From Massilia sp. W12 (GTDB taxonomy: Bacteria; Pseudomonadota; Gammaproteobacteria; Burkholderiales; Burkholderiaceae_D), in contig NZ_CP147776.1 of the NCBI RefSeq assembly GCF_037300705.1, positions 4,712,001 through 4,776,000 of the forward strand: DNA of 64,000 nt, given 5' to 3'. Made by a program: the position numbers and the translations under genes. Numbering within the stretch: position 1 is the first letter of the stretch; each line of letters opens with the position of its first letter. Under the pieces are notes generated by a model. It was given only the letters and a program-made list of their open reading frames with translations. It had not been told where the DNA came from and searched no databases. Below, piece after piece: positions 8,726 through 18,590 of the stretch.

Positions 8726-9745
8726 ATGACATCAACATTTTCACAACAGACGCCCGCAGCGGCGCAACAAGCCGCGCTGGCATTGGCGCGCGACACCCTG
8801 AGCATTGAAGCCGAGGCCGTCCTCGCGTTGCGCGCACGCCTGGCGGATGGCAGTGACAATGCGCGGCAATTTCTGCATGCCCTGGATTTGCTTTTGCAAT
8901 GCAAAGGCCGCGCCGTGGTGTCCGGCATCGGCAAATCCGGCCATATCGGACGCAAAATGGCGGCCACCATGGCGTCCACCGGCACCCCGGCCTTTTTTGT
9001 TCATCCGGCGGAAGCCGCGCATGGCGATCTGGGCATGGTCACGGCGCAAGATGTGTTAATCGCGATTTCAAATTCCGGCGAAACCGGCGAACTGCTATCG
9101 ATTATTCCGATTGTCAAACGCAGCGGCGCCAAATTAATCGCCATGACCGGCAATCCGCGCTCGCAACTGGCGTTATTGGCTGATGCGCATCTCGATGTTT
9201 CAGTGGAAAAAGAAGCCTGTCCGCTGAATCTGGCGCCAACCGCCAGCACCACCGCCACCCTGGCCTTGAGCGACGCGCTGGCGGTGGCGCTGCTGGATGC
9301 GCGCGGCTTTCGCGCGGAAGATTTTGCCCGCTCCCACCCCGGCGGCGCCTTGGGGCGGCGGCTCTTGACCCATGTGCGCGATGTGATGCGCAGCGGCGAG
9401 CAGGTGCCGCGCGTGCCCGTCAGCGCCACGCTTTCGCAAGCTCTGCTGGAAATCACGCGCAAAGGCATGGCCATGACTGCCGTGGTGGATGAGGCGGGCC
9501 GCTTGCGCGGCATCTTCACCGATGGCGATTTGCGCCGCTTGATTGAACAGGCGCGCGACTTCCAGCAAATCAATATCGCCGATGTGATGCAAACCAAACC
9601 GCGCTGCATCGAACCCGAACGGCTGGCGGTGGATGCGGTGGCGATGATGGAAGAATTCCGTATCAATCAATTACTGGTGGCGCGCGGCGATGAATTGCTG
9701 GGCGCGCTGCATATCCACGATCTGACCCGCGCCAAGGTGATTTGA
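8726..9745 (+). CDS. kdsD: Arabinose-5-phosphate isomerase
   Basis: Interconverts ribulose-5-phosphate and arabinose-5-phosphate, the first committed step to Kdo for the LPS inner core; cytoplasmic. The protein is 339 aa, normal for the KpsF/GutQ/KdsD family. A SIS sugar-isomerase domain comes first (GRAVVSGIGKSGHIG, then AISNSGETGEL), up to about residue 200. Two CBS domains follow (VRDVMRSGEQVP to GIFTDGDLRR, then IADVMQTKP to LHIHDLTRA). It opens the Kdo/LPS-export/rpoN cluster and overlaps kdsC by one base (TGATG). No Shine-Dalgarno precedes the ATG, and TATACT sits only 6 bp upstream, so the message could be leaderless (inference). Confidence 0.97.
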   Translation: MTSTFSQQTPAAAQQAALALARDTLSIEAEAVLALRARLADGSDNARQFLHALDLLLQCKGRAVVSGIGKSGHIGRKMAATMASTGTPAFFVHPAEAAHGDLGMVTAQDVLIAISNSGETGELLSIIPIVKRSGAKLIAMTGNPRSQLALLADAHLDVSVEKEACPLNLAPTASTTATLALSDALAVALLDARGFRAEDFARSHPGGALGRRLLTHVRDVMRSGEQVPRVPVSATLSQALLEITRKGMAMTAVVDEAGRLRGIFTDGDLRRLIEQARDFQQINIADVMQTKPRCIEPERLAVDAVAMMEEFRINQLLVARGDELLGALHIHDLTRAKVI

Positions 9746-10287
9746 TGCATGTCGATTTCTCTACCCTGCCGGCGCCGCTGCTGGCGCGCGCCGCGCAAGT
9801 TGAATTGATGATTTTCGATGTCGATGGCGTGCTCACCGACGGCGGCCTGTATTACGGCGAATTGGGCGAGCAGGTCAAACGTTTCAATGTGCACGACGGA
9901 CTGGCAATCAAGCATTTGCCAGAGTTTGGCATCCGCACCGCGATTATCAGCGCACGCCTGTCCCCGCTGACCGCGAAACGCGCGCATGATCTCGGCATTT
10001 CCCATGTCTATCAGGGTGCGCAGCAAAAACAGATCGCCTTCGCCGATCTGCTGGCGGAATTGAATCTGTCGCCGCAAGTCTGCGGCTATCTGGGCGATGA
10101 TGTGATCGACCTGCCGCTGTTGCGCCGGGTCGGCTTCGCCGCCAGCGTGGCCAATGGCCGGATCGAAGCGCAACAGATGGCGCACTATGTCAGCCAGGCC
10201 GGCGGCGGCGCTGGCGCGGCGCGCGAAGTGTGCGAATTGCTGCTGTTTGCGCGCGGGCGCAGCCTGGCCGAATTATTCAACGCTTGA
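9745..10287 (+). CDS. kdsC: 3-deoxy-D-manno-octulosonate 8-phosphate phosphatase
   Basis: Removes phosphate from Kdo-8-phosphate to give free Kdo; a cytoplasmic HAD-family enzyme of 180 aa. The nucleophile motif is MIFDVDGVLTDGG, motif II lies around TAIISARLS, and the metal site is GYLGDDVIDLPLL. The first ATG overlaps the kdsD stop, so translation is probably coupled. Its length is typical of the tetrameric KdsC family, which lacks a large cap domain. The gene is followed 7 bp later by lptC. Confidence 0.97.
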   Translation: MHVDFSTLPAPLLARAAQVELMIFDVDGVLTDGGLYYGELGEQVKRFNVHDGLAIKHLPEFGIRTAIISARLSPLTAKRAHDLGISHVYQGAQQKQIAFADLLAELNLSPQVCGYLGDDVIDLPLLRRVGFAASVANGRIEAQQMAHYVSQAGGGAGAAREVCELLLFARGRSLAELFNA

Positions 10288-10294
10288 GGCCAGC

Positions 10295-10900
10295 ATGAGC
10301 GACTCCGCCAGCCATGACCGTTTCCGCCTGATTGCCTTGCTGACGCTCGCCGCAGTGATTACGCTGTCCAGTTATTGGCTGCTGGACGTGCTGCGCCAGG
10401 GCGCGCCGGCGGCGGCTGAGGCCAACAAATCGAATGACCCGGATTATTTTGTCGAAAACTTTCATGTGGTGCGCCTGAGTCAGGATGGCAAGCCGAAAGA
10501 CATCATGTCCGGCAAATTGCTGACGCACCGCCCGCTGAATGACAAATCCGATGTGCAGCAAGTCCAGGTCTTGAGCTTCAATCCCGCGCAAAGCCCGCTG
10601 CGGGTGCAAGCCCGTCAAGCCTTGATCGAACACCAGAATAATCGCGTGCTGTTGCAAGGGGAAGTGGAATTGGTGCGCAGCGCCGATGCGCGCAGCGAAG
10701 GCTGGACCATGCGCAGCCCCAGCTTATGGATGCTGCCGGATGACGACCAGATGCAAACCGATGATCAGGTGCAAATTCTCAGCGGCAAATCACAGTTGCA
10801 TGGCAAGGGCATGCTGGTGGACAACGCCAAAGGCCAGTTCAGCCTGCAGCAACAAGTGCGCGCCAGTTTCGCGCCGGCAATCAAAGGAAGCGCCAAATGA
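10295..10900 (+). CDS. lptC: LPS export system protein LptC
   Basis: Inner-membrane bitopic protein that passes LPS from the LptBFG transporter to LptA in the periplasm. The protein is 201 aa. One N-terminal membrane helix (LIALLTLAAVITLSSYWLLD, about residues 11-30) is followed by a beta-jellyroll periplasmic domain (from DYFVENFHVV). The same frame is open further upstream inside kdsC. The ATG at 10295 is chosen because it puts the membrane anchor at the N-terminus. It overlaps lptA by four bases (ATGA). Identity rests on position, topology and length; LptC is poorly conserved in sequence. Confidence 0.92.
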   Translation: MSDSASHDRFRLIALLTLAAVITLSSYWLLDVLRQGAPAAAEANKSNDPDYFVENFHVVRLSQDGKPKDIMSGKLLTHRPLNDKSDVQQVQVLSFNPAQSPLRVQARQALIEHQNNRVLLQGEVELVRSADARSEGWTMRSPSLWMLPDDDQMQTDDQVQILSGKSQLHGKGMLVDNAKGQFSLQQQVRASFAPAIKGSAK

Positions 10901-11445
10901 TGCGGCGCACCCTGCCCTGCTTGCCCGCCCTGCTTGCGCTGCTTGCCGCCGCGCCGGCGGCGGCGGAAAAAGCCGATCGCAACAAGCCCACCGAAGTACA
11001 GGCTGCGCGCATGTGGTTTGACGATGTGAAGCAAATCAACAGCTTCAGCGGCAACGTCCACCTTACGCGCGGCAGTTTGCAGATGAAAGCCGAACGCATG
11101 ACCTTGAATCAGGATGCCGCCGGCTTTCAATTTCTCGAATTGCATGGCGGGGCCGGCAAAACGGCCAGCTACCGTCAAAAGCGCGAGGGGCTGGATCAGT
11201 GGGTCGAAGGAGCCGCCGATCGCATTGAATACGACAGCAAAAGCGAACTGGTGAAATTTCATACGCGCGCACGGGTCCGGCGTCTGCAGGGCAATCAAGT
11301 GCTGGAAGAAATTTCCGGCGCCACGATTGTGTATGACAGTGTGCGCGAGACATTCCAAGTGCAAAACGGCCCGGCAACGGCGGGACAGGACAACCGCATC
11401 ACCACGGTGATTCAACCGCGCAAGCCGGATCAGGACACAAAATGA
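10897..11445 (+). CDS. lptA: LPS transport periplasmic protein LptA
   Basis: Periplasmic bridge protein that carries LPS from LptC to the outer-membrane LptD. The protein is 182 aa with a signal peptide ([15 protein letters not shown], cleavage near residue 23). An OstA-like beta-jellyroll follows ([20 protein letters not shown], then [19 protein letters not shown]). It overlaps lptC upstream and lptB downstream by four bases each, so the three are surely cotranscribed and translationally coupled. Two adjacent ATG codons (10897 and 10900) are possible starts; the choice does not change the mature protein. Confidence 0.95.
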   Translation: MMRRTLPCLPALLALLAAAPAAAEKADRNKPTEVQAARMWFDDVKQINSFSGNVHLTRGSLQMKAERMTLNQDAAGFQFLELHGGAGKTASYRQKREGLDQWVEGAADRIEYDSKSELVKFHTRARVRRLQGNQVLEEISGATIVYDSVRETFQVQNGPATAGQDNRITTVIQPRKPDQDTK

Positions 11446-12197
11446 CAGAACAACGCAACAACAGTAAATTGCAAGTGCGCGGCCTGCAAAAATCATATGG
11501 CAAGCGCATGGTGGTGCATGACGTCGCGCTGCAAGTTGAGAGCGGCGAAGTGATTGGTTTGCTGGGGCCGAACGGGGCCGGCAAAACCACCTCGTTTTAT
11601 ATGATCGTCGGCCTGGTGCCGGCGGACGCCGGGAATATTGAATTGGACGGCGCCGACATCACACGCATGCCGATTCACCAGCGCGCCGTGCGCGGCCTGT
11701 CCTATCTGCCGCAGGAAGCCTCGGTGTTTCGCAAGCTCAGTGTGGAAGACAATATCCGCGCCGTGCTGGAACTGCAACGCCCGCAAGGCCGTCCTTTGAG
11801 TACGCAGCAAATTGATGACAAACTCAATCAACTGCTGGCCGATTTGCAAATTGAGCGGCTGCGCGAAAATCAAGCGCTGTCCCTCTCAGGCGGCGAGCGG
11901 CGGCGGGTGGAAATCGCGCGCGCCTTAGCCACCGATCCGCGCTTTGTGCTGCTGGATGAACCGTTTGCCGGGGTGGATCCGATCGCTGTGATCGAAATTC
12001 AGCGCATTGTGCGTTTTTTAAAAGAACGCGGCATCGGCGTCTTGATCACCGACCATAATGTGCGTGAAACCCTGGGCATCTGCGACCGCGCATATATCAT
12101 CAACCAGGGTTCCGTGATGGCCAGCGGCAGACCACAAGATATCATTGCGGATGAATCGGTACGCCGCGTGTATCTGGGGGAACACTTCCGCATGTAA
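11442..12197 (+). CDS. lptB: LPS export ABC transporter ATP-binding protein
   Basis: ATPase that powers LPS extraction from the inner membrane together with LptF and LptG, which are not in this window. The protein is 251 aa. Walker A is [12 protein letters not shown], the Q loop lies around [10 protein letters not shown], the ABC signature is [15 protein letters not shown], Walker B is [13 protein letters not shown] and the H loop is [20 protein letters not shown] is characteristic of LptB. It starts within the lptA stop region (ATGA) and is followed after 21 bp by rpoN, a linkage conserved in Proteobacteria. Confidence 0.98.
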   Translation: MTEQRNNSKLQVRGLQKSYGKRMVVHDVALQVESGEVIGLLGPNGAGKTTSFYMIVGLVPADAGNIELDGADITRMPIHQRAVRGLSYLPQEASVFRKLSVEDNIRAVLELQRPQGRPLSTQQIDDKLNQLLADLQIERLRENQALSLSGGERRRVEIARALATDPRFVLLDEPFAGVDPIAVIEIQRIVRFLKERGIGVLITDHNVRETLGICDRAYIINQGSVMASGRPQDIIADESVRRVYLGEHFRM

Positions 12198-12218
12198 GCA
12201 CAGCATTTCAGGACCGCC

Positions 12219-13706
12219 ATGAAACAGTCGCTGCAACTTCGCACCTCGCAACATCTGGCGCTGACGCCGCAATTGCAACAGTCGATCCGCCTGTTGCAAC
12301 TCTCCACGCTTGAATTGCAGCAGGAATTGGCGCAGATGTTGTCGGAAAACCCCATGCTGGAGCGCACCGATGATCCGCTCGATCATTCCGTGCGCTTGTT
12401 AGCCGACGGCGCCATCAGCAACAGCCCGGCGAGTGAGGCCGGCATGCCTTCAGAAAATCCGGCCCCCGAAGCGGAAGCGCCGGCAACTGCAGAAGCCGGC
12501 AACAGCGAAGAAAACAGCTTCGAGCATGATGGCGATGGCATGCTGCAAGACAGCTTGAGTTTTGAAGATGCGCCGGGCGCGCGCTCGGCGGACGATGAAG
12601 ATATGCGCCCGCAGCTGGAAGACGCCAGCAACAGCCTGCGCGACCATTTGCTGGAACAAATGCGCGTCACTGCCCGCACCCAACGCGACCGCGCCCTGCT
12701 TGAATTCCTGATAGACAGCTTAGATGAGAATGGCTATCTTGAAGAGAGCCTGGAAGCCTTGCTGGAAAGTCTGCCGGCTGAATTGGAAATTGAATTGGAG
12801 GAATTGCAGACCAGTTTAAAACTGCTGCAAAGCTTTGACCCGCCCGGCGTTGGCGCGCGCAATCTGTCTGAATGCCTGGCGCTGCAAATCCGCCAATTGC
12901 CAAAAGCGCCAATGGTGACGCGCCGCCATGCGCTGCAAATCGTCGAGCAGCATTTGCCGCTGCTGGCGGCGCGCGACTACACCAGGCTGAAAAAAGCCAT
13001 GGACTGCGACGACGAGGATTTGCGCGAAGCGCAAGCCCTGATCCGTCTGTGCCAACCCCATCCGGGCGCCGCTTTTGGCGCTTCCGATAAAGACCATGTG
13101 GCGCCGGATGTGATCGTCAAACGCAACCGCAACGGCTGGAGCGTGAGCTTGAATCCGGACGTGATGCCGCGCTTGCGCGTGAATGCGCTGTACGCCTCGA
13201 TGTTGAAGCAAAACAAGGGCGATGGCGGCTTGAGCAACCAACTGCAGGAGGCGAAATGGCTGATCAAAAATATGCGTCAGCGCTATGAAACCATCCTCCG
13301 CGTGGCGCAAGCAATCGTGGAGCGGCAACGCAACTTTTTCGCCCATGGCGCAGTTGCGATGCGCCCCCTTGTGTTACGTGAAATTGCTGATACACTAGGA
13401 TTACACGAGAGCACAATCTCGCGTGTGACGACTCAAAAATATATGCTGACCCCGCACGGCATGTTTGAGTTGAAATACTTCTTTGGCAGCCATGTCGCCA
13501 CTGAAGCGGGGGGCGAAGCGTCATCAACGGCGATACGCGCACTGATCAAGCAACTGATAGGAGCAGAAGATCCCAAAAATCCCCTTTCTGACAGCAAACT
13601 TGCAGATATGCTGGGTGAACAGGGTATGGTGGTCGCACGTCGCACTGTGGCCAAATACCGTGAAGCTCTGAAAATCCCGGCAGTGGCGCTGCGCAAAAGC
13701 CTGTAG
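12219..13706 (+). CDS. rpoN: RNA polymerase sigma-54 factor
   Basis: Directs RNA polymerase to -24/-12 promoters and needs AAA+ activators such as NtrC. The protein is 495 aa. Region I is the Gln/Leu-rich start ([20 protein letters not shown]) that contacts activator and -12 DNA. Region II is the acidic stretch at about residues 60-140. The core-binding domain follows. The DNA-binding part has a helix-turn-helix ([17 protein letters not shown]) and an RpoN box ([16 protein letters not shown]). A matching sigma-54 promoter lies in this window upstream of the torF-type/glnK/amtB unit. Confidence 0.98.
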   Translation: MKQSLQLRTSQHLALTPQLQQSIRLLQLSTLELQQELAQMLSENPMLERTDDPLDHSVRLLADGAISNSPASEAGMPSENPAPEAEAPATAEAGNSEENSFEHDGDGMLQDSLSFEDAPGARSADDEDMRPQLEDASNSLRDHLLEQMRVTARTQRDRALLEFLIDSLDENGYLEESLEALLESLPAELEIELEELQTSLKLLQSFDPPGVGARNLSECLALQIRQLPKAPMVTRRHALQIVEQHLPLLAARDYTRLKKAMDCDDEDLREAQALIRLCQPHPGAAFGASDKDHVAPDVIVKRNRNGWSVSLNPDVMPRLRVNALYASMLKQNKGDGGLSNQLQEAKWLIKNMRQRYETILRVAQAIVERQRNFFAHGAVAMRPLVLREIADTLGLHESTISRVTTQKYMLTPHGMFELKYFFGSHVATEAGGEASSTAIRALIKQLIGAEDPKNPLSDSKLADMLGEQGMVVARRTVAKYREALKIPAVALRKSL

Positions 13707-13870
13707 CGGCTTCATCCTCCGGTTCCCCGGGCCTGACTCCACCGCGCACAGGAAGTGCAGCCTTCACGTAGCAGCAGTAGTATCCGGTTGTCTGAATGAT
13801 GCAGGCGGCTCTTGAAAACGCCAAAACCGCAAGCATATGCATGACAGGCAACATCACAATAGGAGTCTGT

Positions 13871-14236
13871 ATGAACCTCACCATCAGTGGACATCATCTC
13901 GAAGTGACCCCCGCCATTCGCGCTTTCGTTGAAAACAAGCTGGAAAGAATCAAACGCCATTTTGATCAAGTGATCGACATATCGGTGATTCTGAGCGTGG
14001 ATAAGCTAAGCGAAAAATCGAAAAGGCAAAAGGCTGAAGTAACGTTACGGGTCAGCGGCAAGTCCATTTATGTGGAAAGCGTGTCAGAAGATTTGTATGC
14101 AGCCATTGACACCCTGCTGGACAAACTCGACCGTCAGGTATTGAAGCACAAGACCAAGGTGCAAGATCACAATCATACTTCCATCAAATACATGTCAGGC
14201 AGCAGCGCCGACGCTGAAGAAGCTGAAGCTGCATAA
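13871..14236 (+). CDS. hpf: Ribosome hibernation promoting factor
   Basis: Binds the 30S decoding centre in stationary phase and promotes inactive ribosome dimers. The 121-aa protein has the S30AE/sigma-54-modulation fold: [20 protein letters not shown], then [17 protein letters not shown] and [21 protein letters not shown]. The start at 13871 has AGGAG seven bases upstream; the frame opening at 13796 adds 25 unrelated residues. It follows rpoN, as is usual. The genes that normally come next in Burkholderiales (ptsN, hprK, rapZ) are not present; a hairpin and an acyl-CoA hydrolase-type gene follow instead. Confidence 0.96.
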   Translation: MNLTISGHHLEVTPAIRAFVENKLERIKRHFDQVIDISVILSVDKLSEKSKRQKAEVTLRVSGKSIYVESVSEDLYAAIDTLLDKLDRQVLKHKTKVQDHNHTSIKYMSGSSADAEEAEAA

Positions 14237-14651
14237 ACACATCCAACAGACGCACACCGGCGGGGCGCTATGCGCCCCGCATGCATTTTCAGCCTCGCGC
14301 ACATACAATGTGCTACCAGCCCGCTGACATGTTTCCCGATTCCCCGGCGTTGTTGCGCCCCCTGGCAACATGCAAACCCGGGGCCATCGCATGAAATCGG
14401 CCAGGCTTGTTTGACAAAACCTTCTCTTTAGCGCGCAGGCCGGTAACACGCATTGCCGTTTGCGCATCCGGCTGGCTGGCGCTGCTCCGTCAGCAGCTTG
14501 CTATCCTGCCTGCTTCATGCAAGAACGGAAACTGCCGGACATCAGGCGGAACCTTGATACGATTGCCCTGCATGCAGGCTGCGTCGTCGTTGCGCCTGGC
14601 TGTAAAGCCGGTAAACTGGGCGCCAGGGCCTGTTCAACTGAGGAATCAAGG
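14237..14651. other. Intergenic region after hpf, no gene seen
   Basis: 415 bp between hpf and the acyl-CoA hydrolase-type gene. Apart from the terminator hairpin near its left end, nothing is recognisable. The open frames crossing it have no homology or ribosome-binding site. This is where ptsN-hprK-rapZ would be expected from related genomes; no remnant of them is visible. Confidence 0.5.
14260..14280 (+). terminator. Terminator of the kds/lpt/rpoN/hpf cluster
   Basis: CGGGGCGC, a TAT loop and GCGCCCCG form an 8-9 bp GC-rich stem 24 bp after the hpf stop. It is followed by a short weak T run (ATGCATTTT). Confidence 0.7.
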
Positions 14652-15737
14652 ATGACTGACTATGTAAAAACCGAAGTGCGCGGCGGATTCGGCGTAATCA
14701 CGCTGGATCGCCCCAAGGCATTGAATTCGCTTTCACTGGAAATGGTGCGCGCCTTGCACCAGATCCTTTCCAGCTGGCGCGCAGACGCCGCAATTAGCGC
14801 CGTACTGCTGCGCAGCAGCAGCGACAAAGCGCTGTGCGCCGGCGGCGATATCCGCTTTTTCCATGACAAGGGCAAGCTCACACCGCAAGGCGGCAGCGCC
14901 TTGCTGGAAGATTTTTTCACCGAAGAATACACACTGAATCATTTGATTCATCACTACCCCAAACTCTATATCGCCTTAATGGATGGCGTGGTGATGGGCG
15001 GCGGCATGGGGATTGCGCAAGCCGGGCCGCAAGCGCGCCTGCGCATCGTCACTGAGCGCAGCAAGATCGCCATGCCGGAAGTGAATATCGGCTTATTCCC
15101 CGACGTGGGCGGGACATACTTTCTGCCACGCTGCCCGCAATTCAGCGGACGTTGGCTGGCGCTGTGCGGCGAGGCGATTGGGGCCGCAGACGCAATCTGG
15201 TGCGGACTGGCCGACTGCTTCGTGCCGGCCCGCCACATCAGCGCGCTGCAAGATACTTTGTGCGCCAGCGCCGGAGCCGATGCAGCGCAAGTCGCGGCAG
15301 CGTTTTGCGCCCCCTTTGCCGCCGAATTGCCGCCCGCACGCATCGCGCCACAAGCTGATTTGATTGCCCGCCATTTCGCACATGAATCCGTGGCGCAGAT
15401 CCAAGCCGCGCTCGCAGCGGATCCCGCTCCTTTCGCGCAAGCCAGCCTGGACAGCATGCAAAAACGCTCGCCCCTGCTGATGTCTGTCACATTGGAAGCG
15501 TTGCGGCGCGGTGCGCAAATGTCAGTGGCGGATTGCCTGCGGATGGAAAGAAGTCTGGTGCGGCGCACTTTCGAGCATGGTGAAGTGATTGAAGGGGTGC
15601 GCGCGCTGGCGGTCGATAAAGATAATGCGCCACGCTGGCATCCCGCAAGCCTGGCGGAAGTGACAGAGCAGCAGCTGCAAGAGATGTTTGCGCCTGTCTG
15701 GCCGGAATGGGCACACCCCTTGCGCCATCTGGACTGA
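14652..15737 (+). CDS. Enoyl-CoA hydratase/isomerase family, 3-hydroxyisobutyryl-CoA hydrolase-like
   Basis: A crotonase-fold enzyme of 361 aa, longer than simple enoyl-CoA hydratases (~260) and matching 3-hydroxyisobutyryl-CoA hydrolases of valine breakdown. The oxyanion-hole segments are CAGGDIRFFHD and GVVMGGGMGIAQ. The hydrolase-type catalytic segment is MPEVNIGLFPDVGGTYFLPR with its glutamate. The C-terminal part (RSLVRRTFEHGEVIEGVRAL) also fits that subfamily. The start at 14652 follows GAGGAATCAAGG; the upstream extension is unrelated sequence. It is convergent with dgt and has no operon partner, so the pathway assignment is by family only. Confidence 0.85.
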   Translation: MTDYVKTEVRGGFGVITLDRPKALNSLSLEMVRALHQILSSWRADAAISAVLLRSSSDKALCAGGDIRFFHDKGKLTPQGGSALLEDFFTEEYTLNHLIHHYPKLYIALMDGVVMGGGMGIAQAGPQARLRIVTERSKIAMPEVNIGLFPDVGGTYFLPRCPQFSGRWLALCGEAIGAADAIWCGLADCFVPARHISALQDTLCASAGADAAQVAAAFCAPFAAELPPARIAPQADLIARHFAHESVAQIQAALAADPAPFAQASLDSMQKRSPLLMSVTLEALRRGAQMSVADCLRMERSLVRRTFEHGEVIEGVRALAVDKDNAPRWHPASLAEVTEQQLQEMFAPVWPEWAHPLRHLD

Positions 15738-15744
15738 ATGCGGC

Positions 15745-16905
15745 TTAACTGGCGTTGATATCAAACAGGCGGCGGTGTTCGCGCATGGCGTAGCGGTCTG
15801 TCATGCCGGCGATGTAGTCGGCAATCTGGCGCGCCTGCAGCTGCTGCCCGTCCATGCGCGCCGCCTGATACGGTGGCGGCAGCAGCACCGGCTCTTGCAT
15901 GAAGGCGTCGAATAATTCGCGGATAATGCGGCGCGCCTTGCTGGTCATGCGCAGCACTTGATAATGGCGATACAGATTGTGCAGCAAAAAATGTTTCAGT
16001 TCGCGCGCCTGCTGCGCCATCTGCGCGGAAAACGCGATTAAGGGCGGCGACTGCCGCACCGCATCCGGACTGGCCGGTTGATGCGTTTCGATCAATTTGC
16101 GCGACTCTTGAATCAAATCCACAATCAGCGCATTAATCATGCGGCGCAGGGTTTCATACACTGCGCGCCGGCCACTGACGCCGGGACACTCTTGCAATGC
16201 CTGCTGATGGCAACTGGCGAATAAGGCGACTTCCATCAATTGCTCCAACTGCAGCAAACCGGAGCGCAAGCCATCATCGATATCATGGTTGTTATAAGCG
16301 ATTTCATCGGCCAGATTCGCCACTTGCGCTTCCAGGGTCGGCTGACCGCCTTGTAAAAAGCGCAGGCCGACTTCGCCCAACTCGCGCGCATTATTCTGCG
16401 AACAATGCTTGAGTATGCCCTCGCGGGTTTCAAACATCAGATTCAAACCGTCTTTGTCGGCGTAATGCTGTTCCAGCTGATCCACCACGCGCAAACTTTG
16501 CAGATTATGCTCAAAGCCGCCAAAGGCGCGCATGCAGGCATTCAACTCGTCCTGTCCCGCATGTCCAAACGGGGTATGCCCCAGATCATGGGCGAGGGAA
16601 ATCGCTTCCACCAGATCTTCATTCAAGCGCAGATTGCGCGCCAGCGCACGCGCAATTTGCGCCACTTCCAGGCTGTGCGTTAAGCGGGTGCGGAACAGAT
16701 CGCCTTCATGGTTGACGAAGACCTGGGTTTTATATTCCAGCCGGCGAAATGCGGTGGAATGAATGATGCGGTCGCGGTCACGCTGAAATTCGGTGCGCGC
16801 AAATGAAGCCGGCTCCGTTTGCCGGCGCCCGCGCGAAGCGCTGCTGCGCGCGGCAAATGGCGCCAGATGCTGCTCAAAACTGTCGGGGCGCTCCGGCCAC
16901 ATCAT
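15745..16905 (-). CDS. dgt: Deoxyguanosinetriphosphate triphosphohydrolase-like protein
   Basis: Predicted HD-domain dNTPase that releases triphosphate from dGTP or other dNTPs; cytoplasmic. The protein is 386 aa. The metal-binding pieces are [13 protein letters not shown] (first His), [14 protein letters not shown] (HD) and [15 protein letters not shown] (last Asp), in the usual order. The family entry motif [17 protein letters not shown] is present. A TTG at 16923 would give a slightly longer form. The ATG at 16905, which overlaps the aroKB stop (ATGA), is preferred. It sits downstream of aroB, as in many Betaproteobacteria. Confidence 0.95.
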   Translation of the reverse strand: MMWPERPDSFEQHLAPFAARSSASRGRRQTEPASFARTEFQRDRDRIIHSTAFRRLEYKTQVFVNHEGDLFRTRLTHSLEVAQIARALARNLRLNEDLVEAISLAHDLGHTPFGHAGQDELNACMRAFGGFEHNLQSLRVVDQLEQHYADKDGLNLMFETREGILKHCSQNNARELGEVGLRFLQGGQPTLEAQVANLADEIAYNNHDIDDGLRSGLLQLEQLMEVALFASCHQQALQECPGVSGRRAVYETLRRMINALIVDLIQESRKLIETHQPASPDAVRQSPPLIAFSAQMAQQARELKHFLLHNLYRHYQVLRMTSKARRIIRELFDAFMQEPVLLPPPYQAARMDGQQLQARQIADYIAGMTDRYAMREHRRLFDINAS

Positions 16906-18581
16906 CCCACAGCCTGGCTGCAAGCAGACAGGGTGGCTTGCAATGCCTCGTCCGGCACGCTGCCAATCCAGGGACGGCCCAATTCCTGCATCAGGATAAA
17001 TTTAATCGCGCCGCCTTCATTTTTCTTATCCACCATCATCCACTTCAACCAATCCGCCCCCAGATCCGGGGCGCGGGTCGGCAGACCGGCGGCGGCCACC
17101 AAGGCGCGCACGCGTTGCGCGCTGGCCTGATCAATCTTGCCCAGACGGCAGGACAAATCCGCCGCCAGCACCATGCCGCAGCCAACCGCCTCGCCGTGCA
17201 GCCAAACGCCATAGCCCAGGCCGGCTTCAATCGCATGGCCAAAGGTGTGGCCGAAATTAAGCACGGCGCGCAAGCCGCCCTCACGCTCATCGCGCGCCAC
17301 CACATCCGCCTTGATCTGGCAGGAGCGCAAAATGGCGTAAGTCATGGCGTCAACATCGCGCTGCAGCAGCGCATCAATATTTTGTTCCAGCCAGTCAAAA
17401 AAAGCGGCGTCCAAGACCGCGCCATACTTGATCACTTCAGCCAGGCCGGCGCTCAATTCGCGCTGCGGCAGACTGGCCAGGGTGGCGGTGTCAGCCAGCA
17501 CCAGGCGCGGTTGATAAAACGCGCCCAGCATATTTTTCCCCATCGGATGATTAATCCCGGTCTTGCCGCCGACCGATGAATCGACTTGCGCCAGCAAGGT
17601 GGTGGGAATCTGGATAAACGGCACGCCGCGCATATAGCAAGCGGCGGCAAACCCGGTCATGTCCCCCACGACGCCGCCGCCCAGCGCCAGCAAAGTGGCT
17701 TTACGCTCACATTGGGCGCCCAGCATGGCGTCAAAAATTTGCATCAAATGCGGCCAGTCTTTATACGCTTCGCCATCCGGCAAAATCACACTGTGGACTT
17801 GCTTGCCCATGCCTTCCAGCGCCTGCTGCAAACCCTGCAGATACAAAGGCGCCACGGTGGTGTTGCTGACGATCACGGCTTGCTGCCCGTTCACATACGG
17901 GGCCAACAAGTCAGGATCGGAATAAATATTTTCACCAATCAGAATCGGATAACTGCGCTCGCCGAGCGCCACATCCAGTCTTTGCAATTGATTGGCCTCT
18001 GTCGCCTGCATTGCGTCACTCATGTTCTTTCCAGAATGTTTGCGCATGCGCTGCGCGCGCCGTTTGCGCGCACCCAGCGCACCCAGTTGTTGCAAGATGG
18101 CATGCACCATCGTATTGACATTTGGCTTGCCGGTGTCGATCACCAGATCGGCGATTTCACGGTATAGAGGTTCGCGTTGTGCGGTCAGCTCTTCCAGCCG
18201 TTCACGCGGGTTGGCGGTTTGCAGCAGCGGCCTGTTTTTGTCATGGCTGGTGCGCTGCAGAATGCTGTCAACGCTGGCGCGCAAATAAATCACGATGCCG
18301 CGTTGTTTGAGGTAGGCCCGGTTATCCGGGTTGAGGATGGCGCCGCCGCCGGTGGCCAACACGATGCCACTCTGTGCAGTCAGTTCCCGGATCATTTCGG
18401 CTTCGCGCCGGCGGAAACTTGGTTCGCCTTCAATTTCAAAAATCCACGGGATCGAAGCGCCGGTGCGGGCTTCGATCTCGTGGTCGGAATCGACAAAGCG
18501 CTTTCCCAAGCGCCTTGCCAGGATGCGCCCGACGGTGGTTTTACCCGCCCCCATCAGGCCAACCAAAAACAGGTTCTGCAT
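16902..18581 (-). CDS. aroKB: Fused shikimate kinase / 3-dehydroquinate synthase
   Basis: One uninterrupted 559-aa frame covers two enzymes of the shikimate pathway. Residues 1-~175 are AroK: P-loop [19 protein letters not shown] and ATGGGAI, with ATP and shikimate sites intact. Residues ~187-559 are Aro[41 protein letters not shown] and [10 protein letters not shown], with NAD+ and metal ligands intact. No stop codon separates them; the linker (about 170-190) is Arg/Lys-rich. An ATG at 18023 (MSDAMQ) with GGAAAG upstream is a plausible internal start, so separate AroB may also be made. These are usually two adjacent genes in this group. Confidence 0.93.
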   Translation of the reverse strand: MQNLFLVGLMGAGKTTVGRILARRLGKRFVDSDHEIEARTGASIPWIFEIEGEPSFRRREAEMIRELTAQSGIVLATGGGAILNPDNRAYLKQRGIVIYLRASVDSILQRTSHDKNRPLLQTANPRERLEELTAQREPLYREIADLVIDTGKPNVNTMVHAILQQLGALGARKRRAQRMRKHSGKNMSDAMQATEANQLQRLDVALGERSYPILIGENIYSDPDLLAPYVNGQQAVIVSNTTVAPLYLQGLQQALEGMGKQVHSVILPDGEAYKDWPHLMQIFDAMLGAQCERKATLLALGGGVVGDMTGFAAACYMRGVPFIQIPTTLLAQVDSSVGGKTGINHPMGKNMLGAFYQPRLVLADTATLASLPQRELSAGLAEVIKYGAVLDAAFFDWLEQNIDALLQRDVDAMTYAILRSCQIKADVVARDEREGGLRAVLNFGHTFGHAIEAGLGYGVWLHGEAVGCGMVLAADLSCRLGKIDQASAQRVRALVAAAGLPTRAPDLGADWLKWMMVDKKNEGGAIKFILMQELGRPWIGSVPDEALQATLSACSQAVG

Positions 18582-18590
18582 CCAATTCCT

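Noticed and set aside
10154-10294. N-terminal extension of lptC into kdsC
   Set aside because: It overlaps kdsC fully and would place the membrane anchor 47 residues inside; the ATG at 10295 is consistent with the family.
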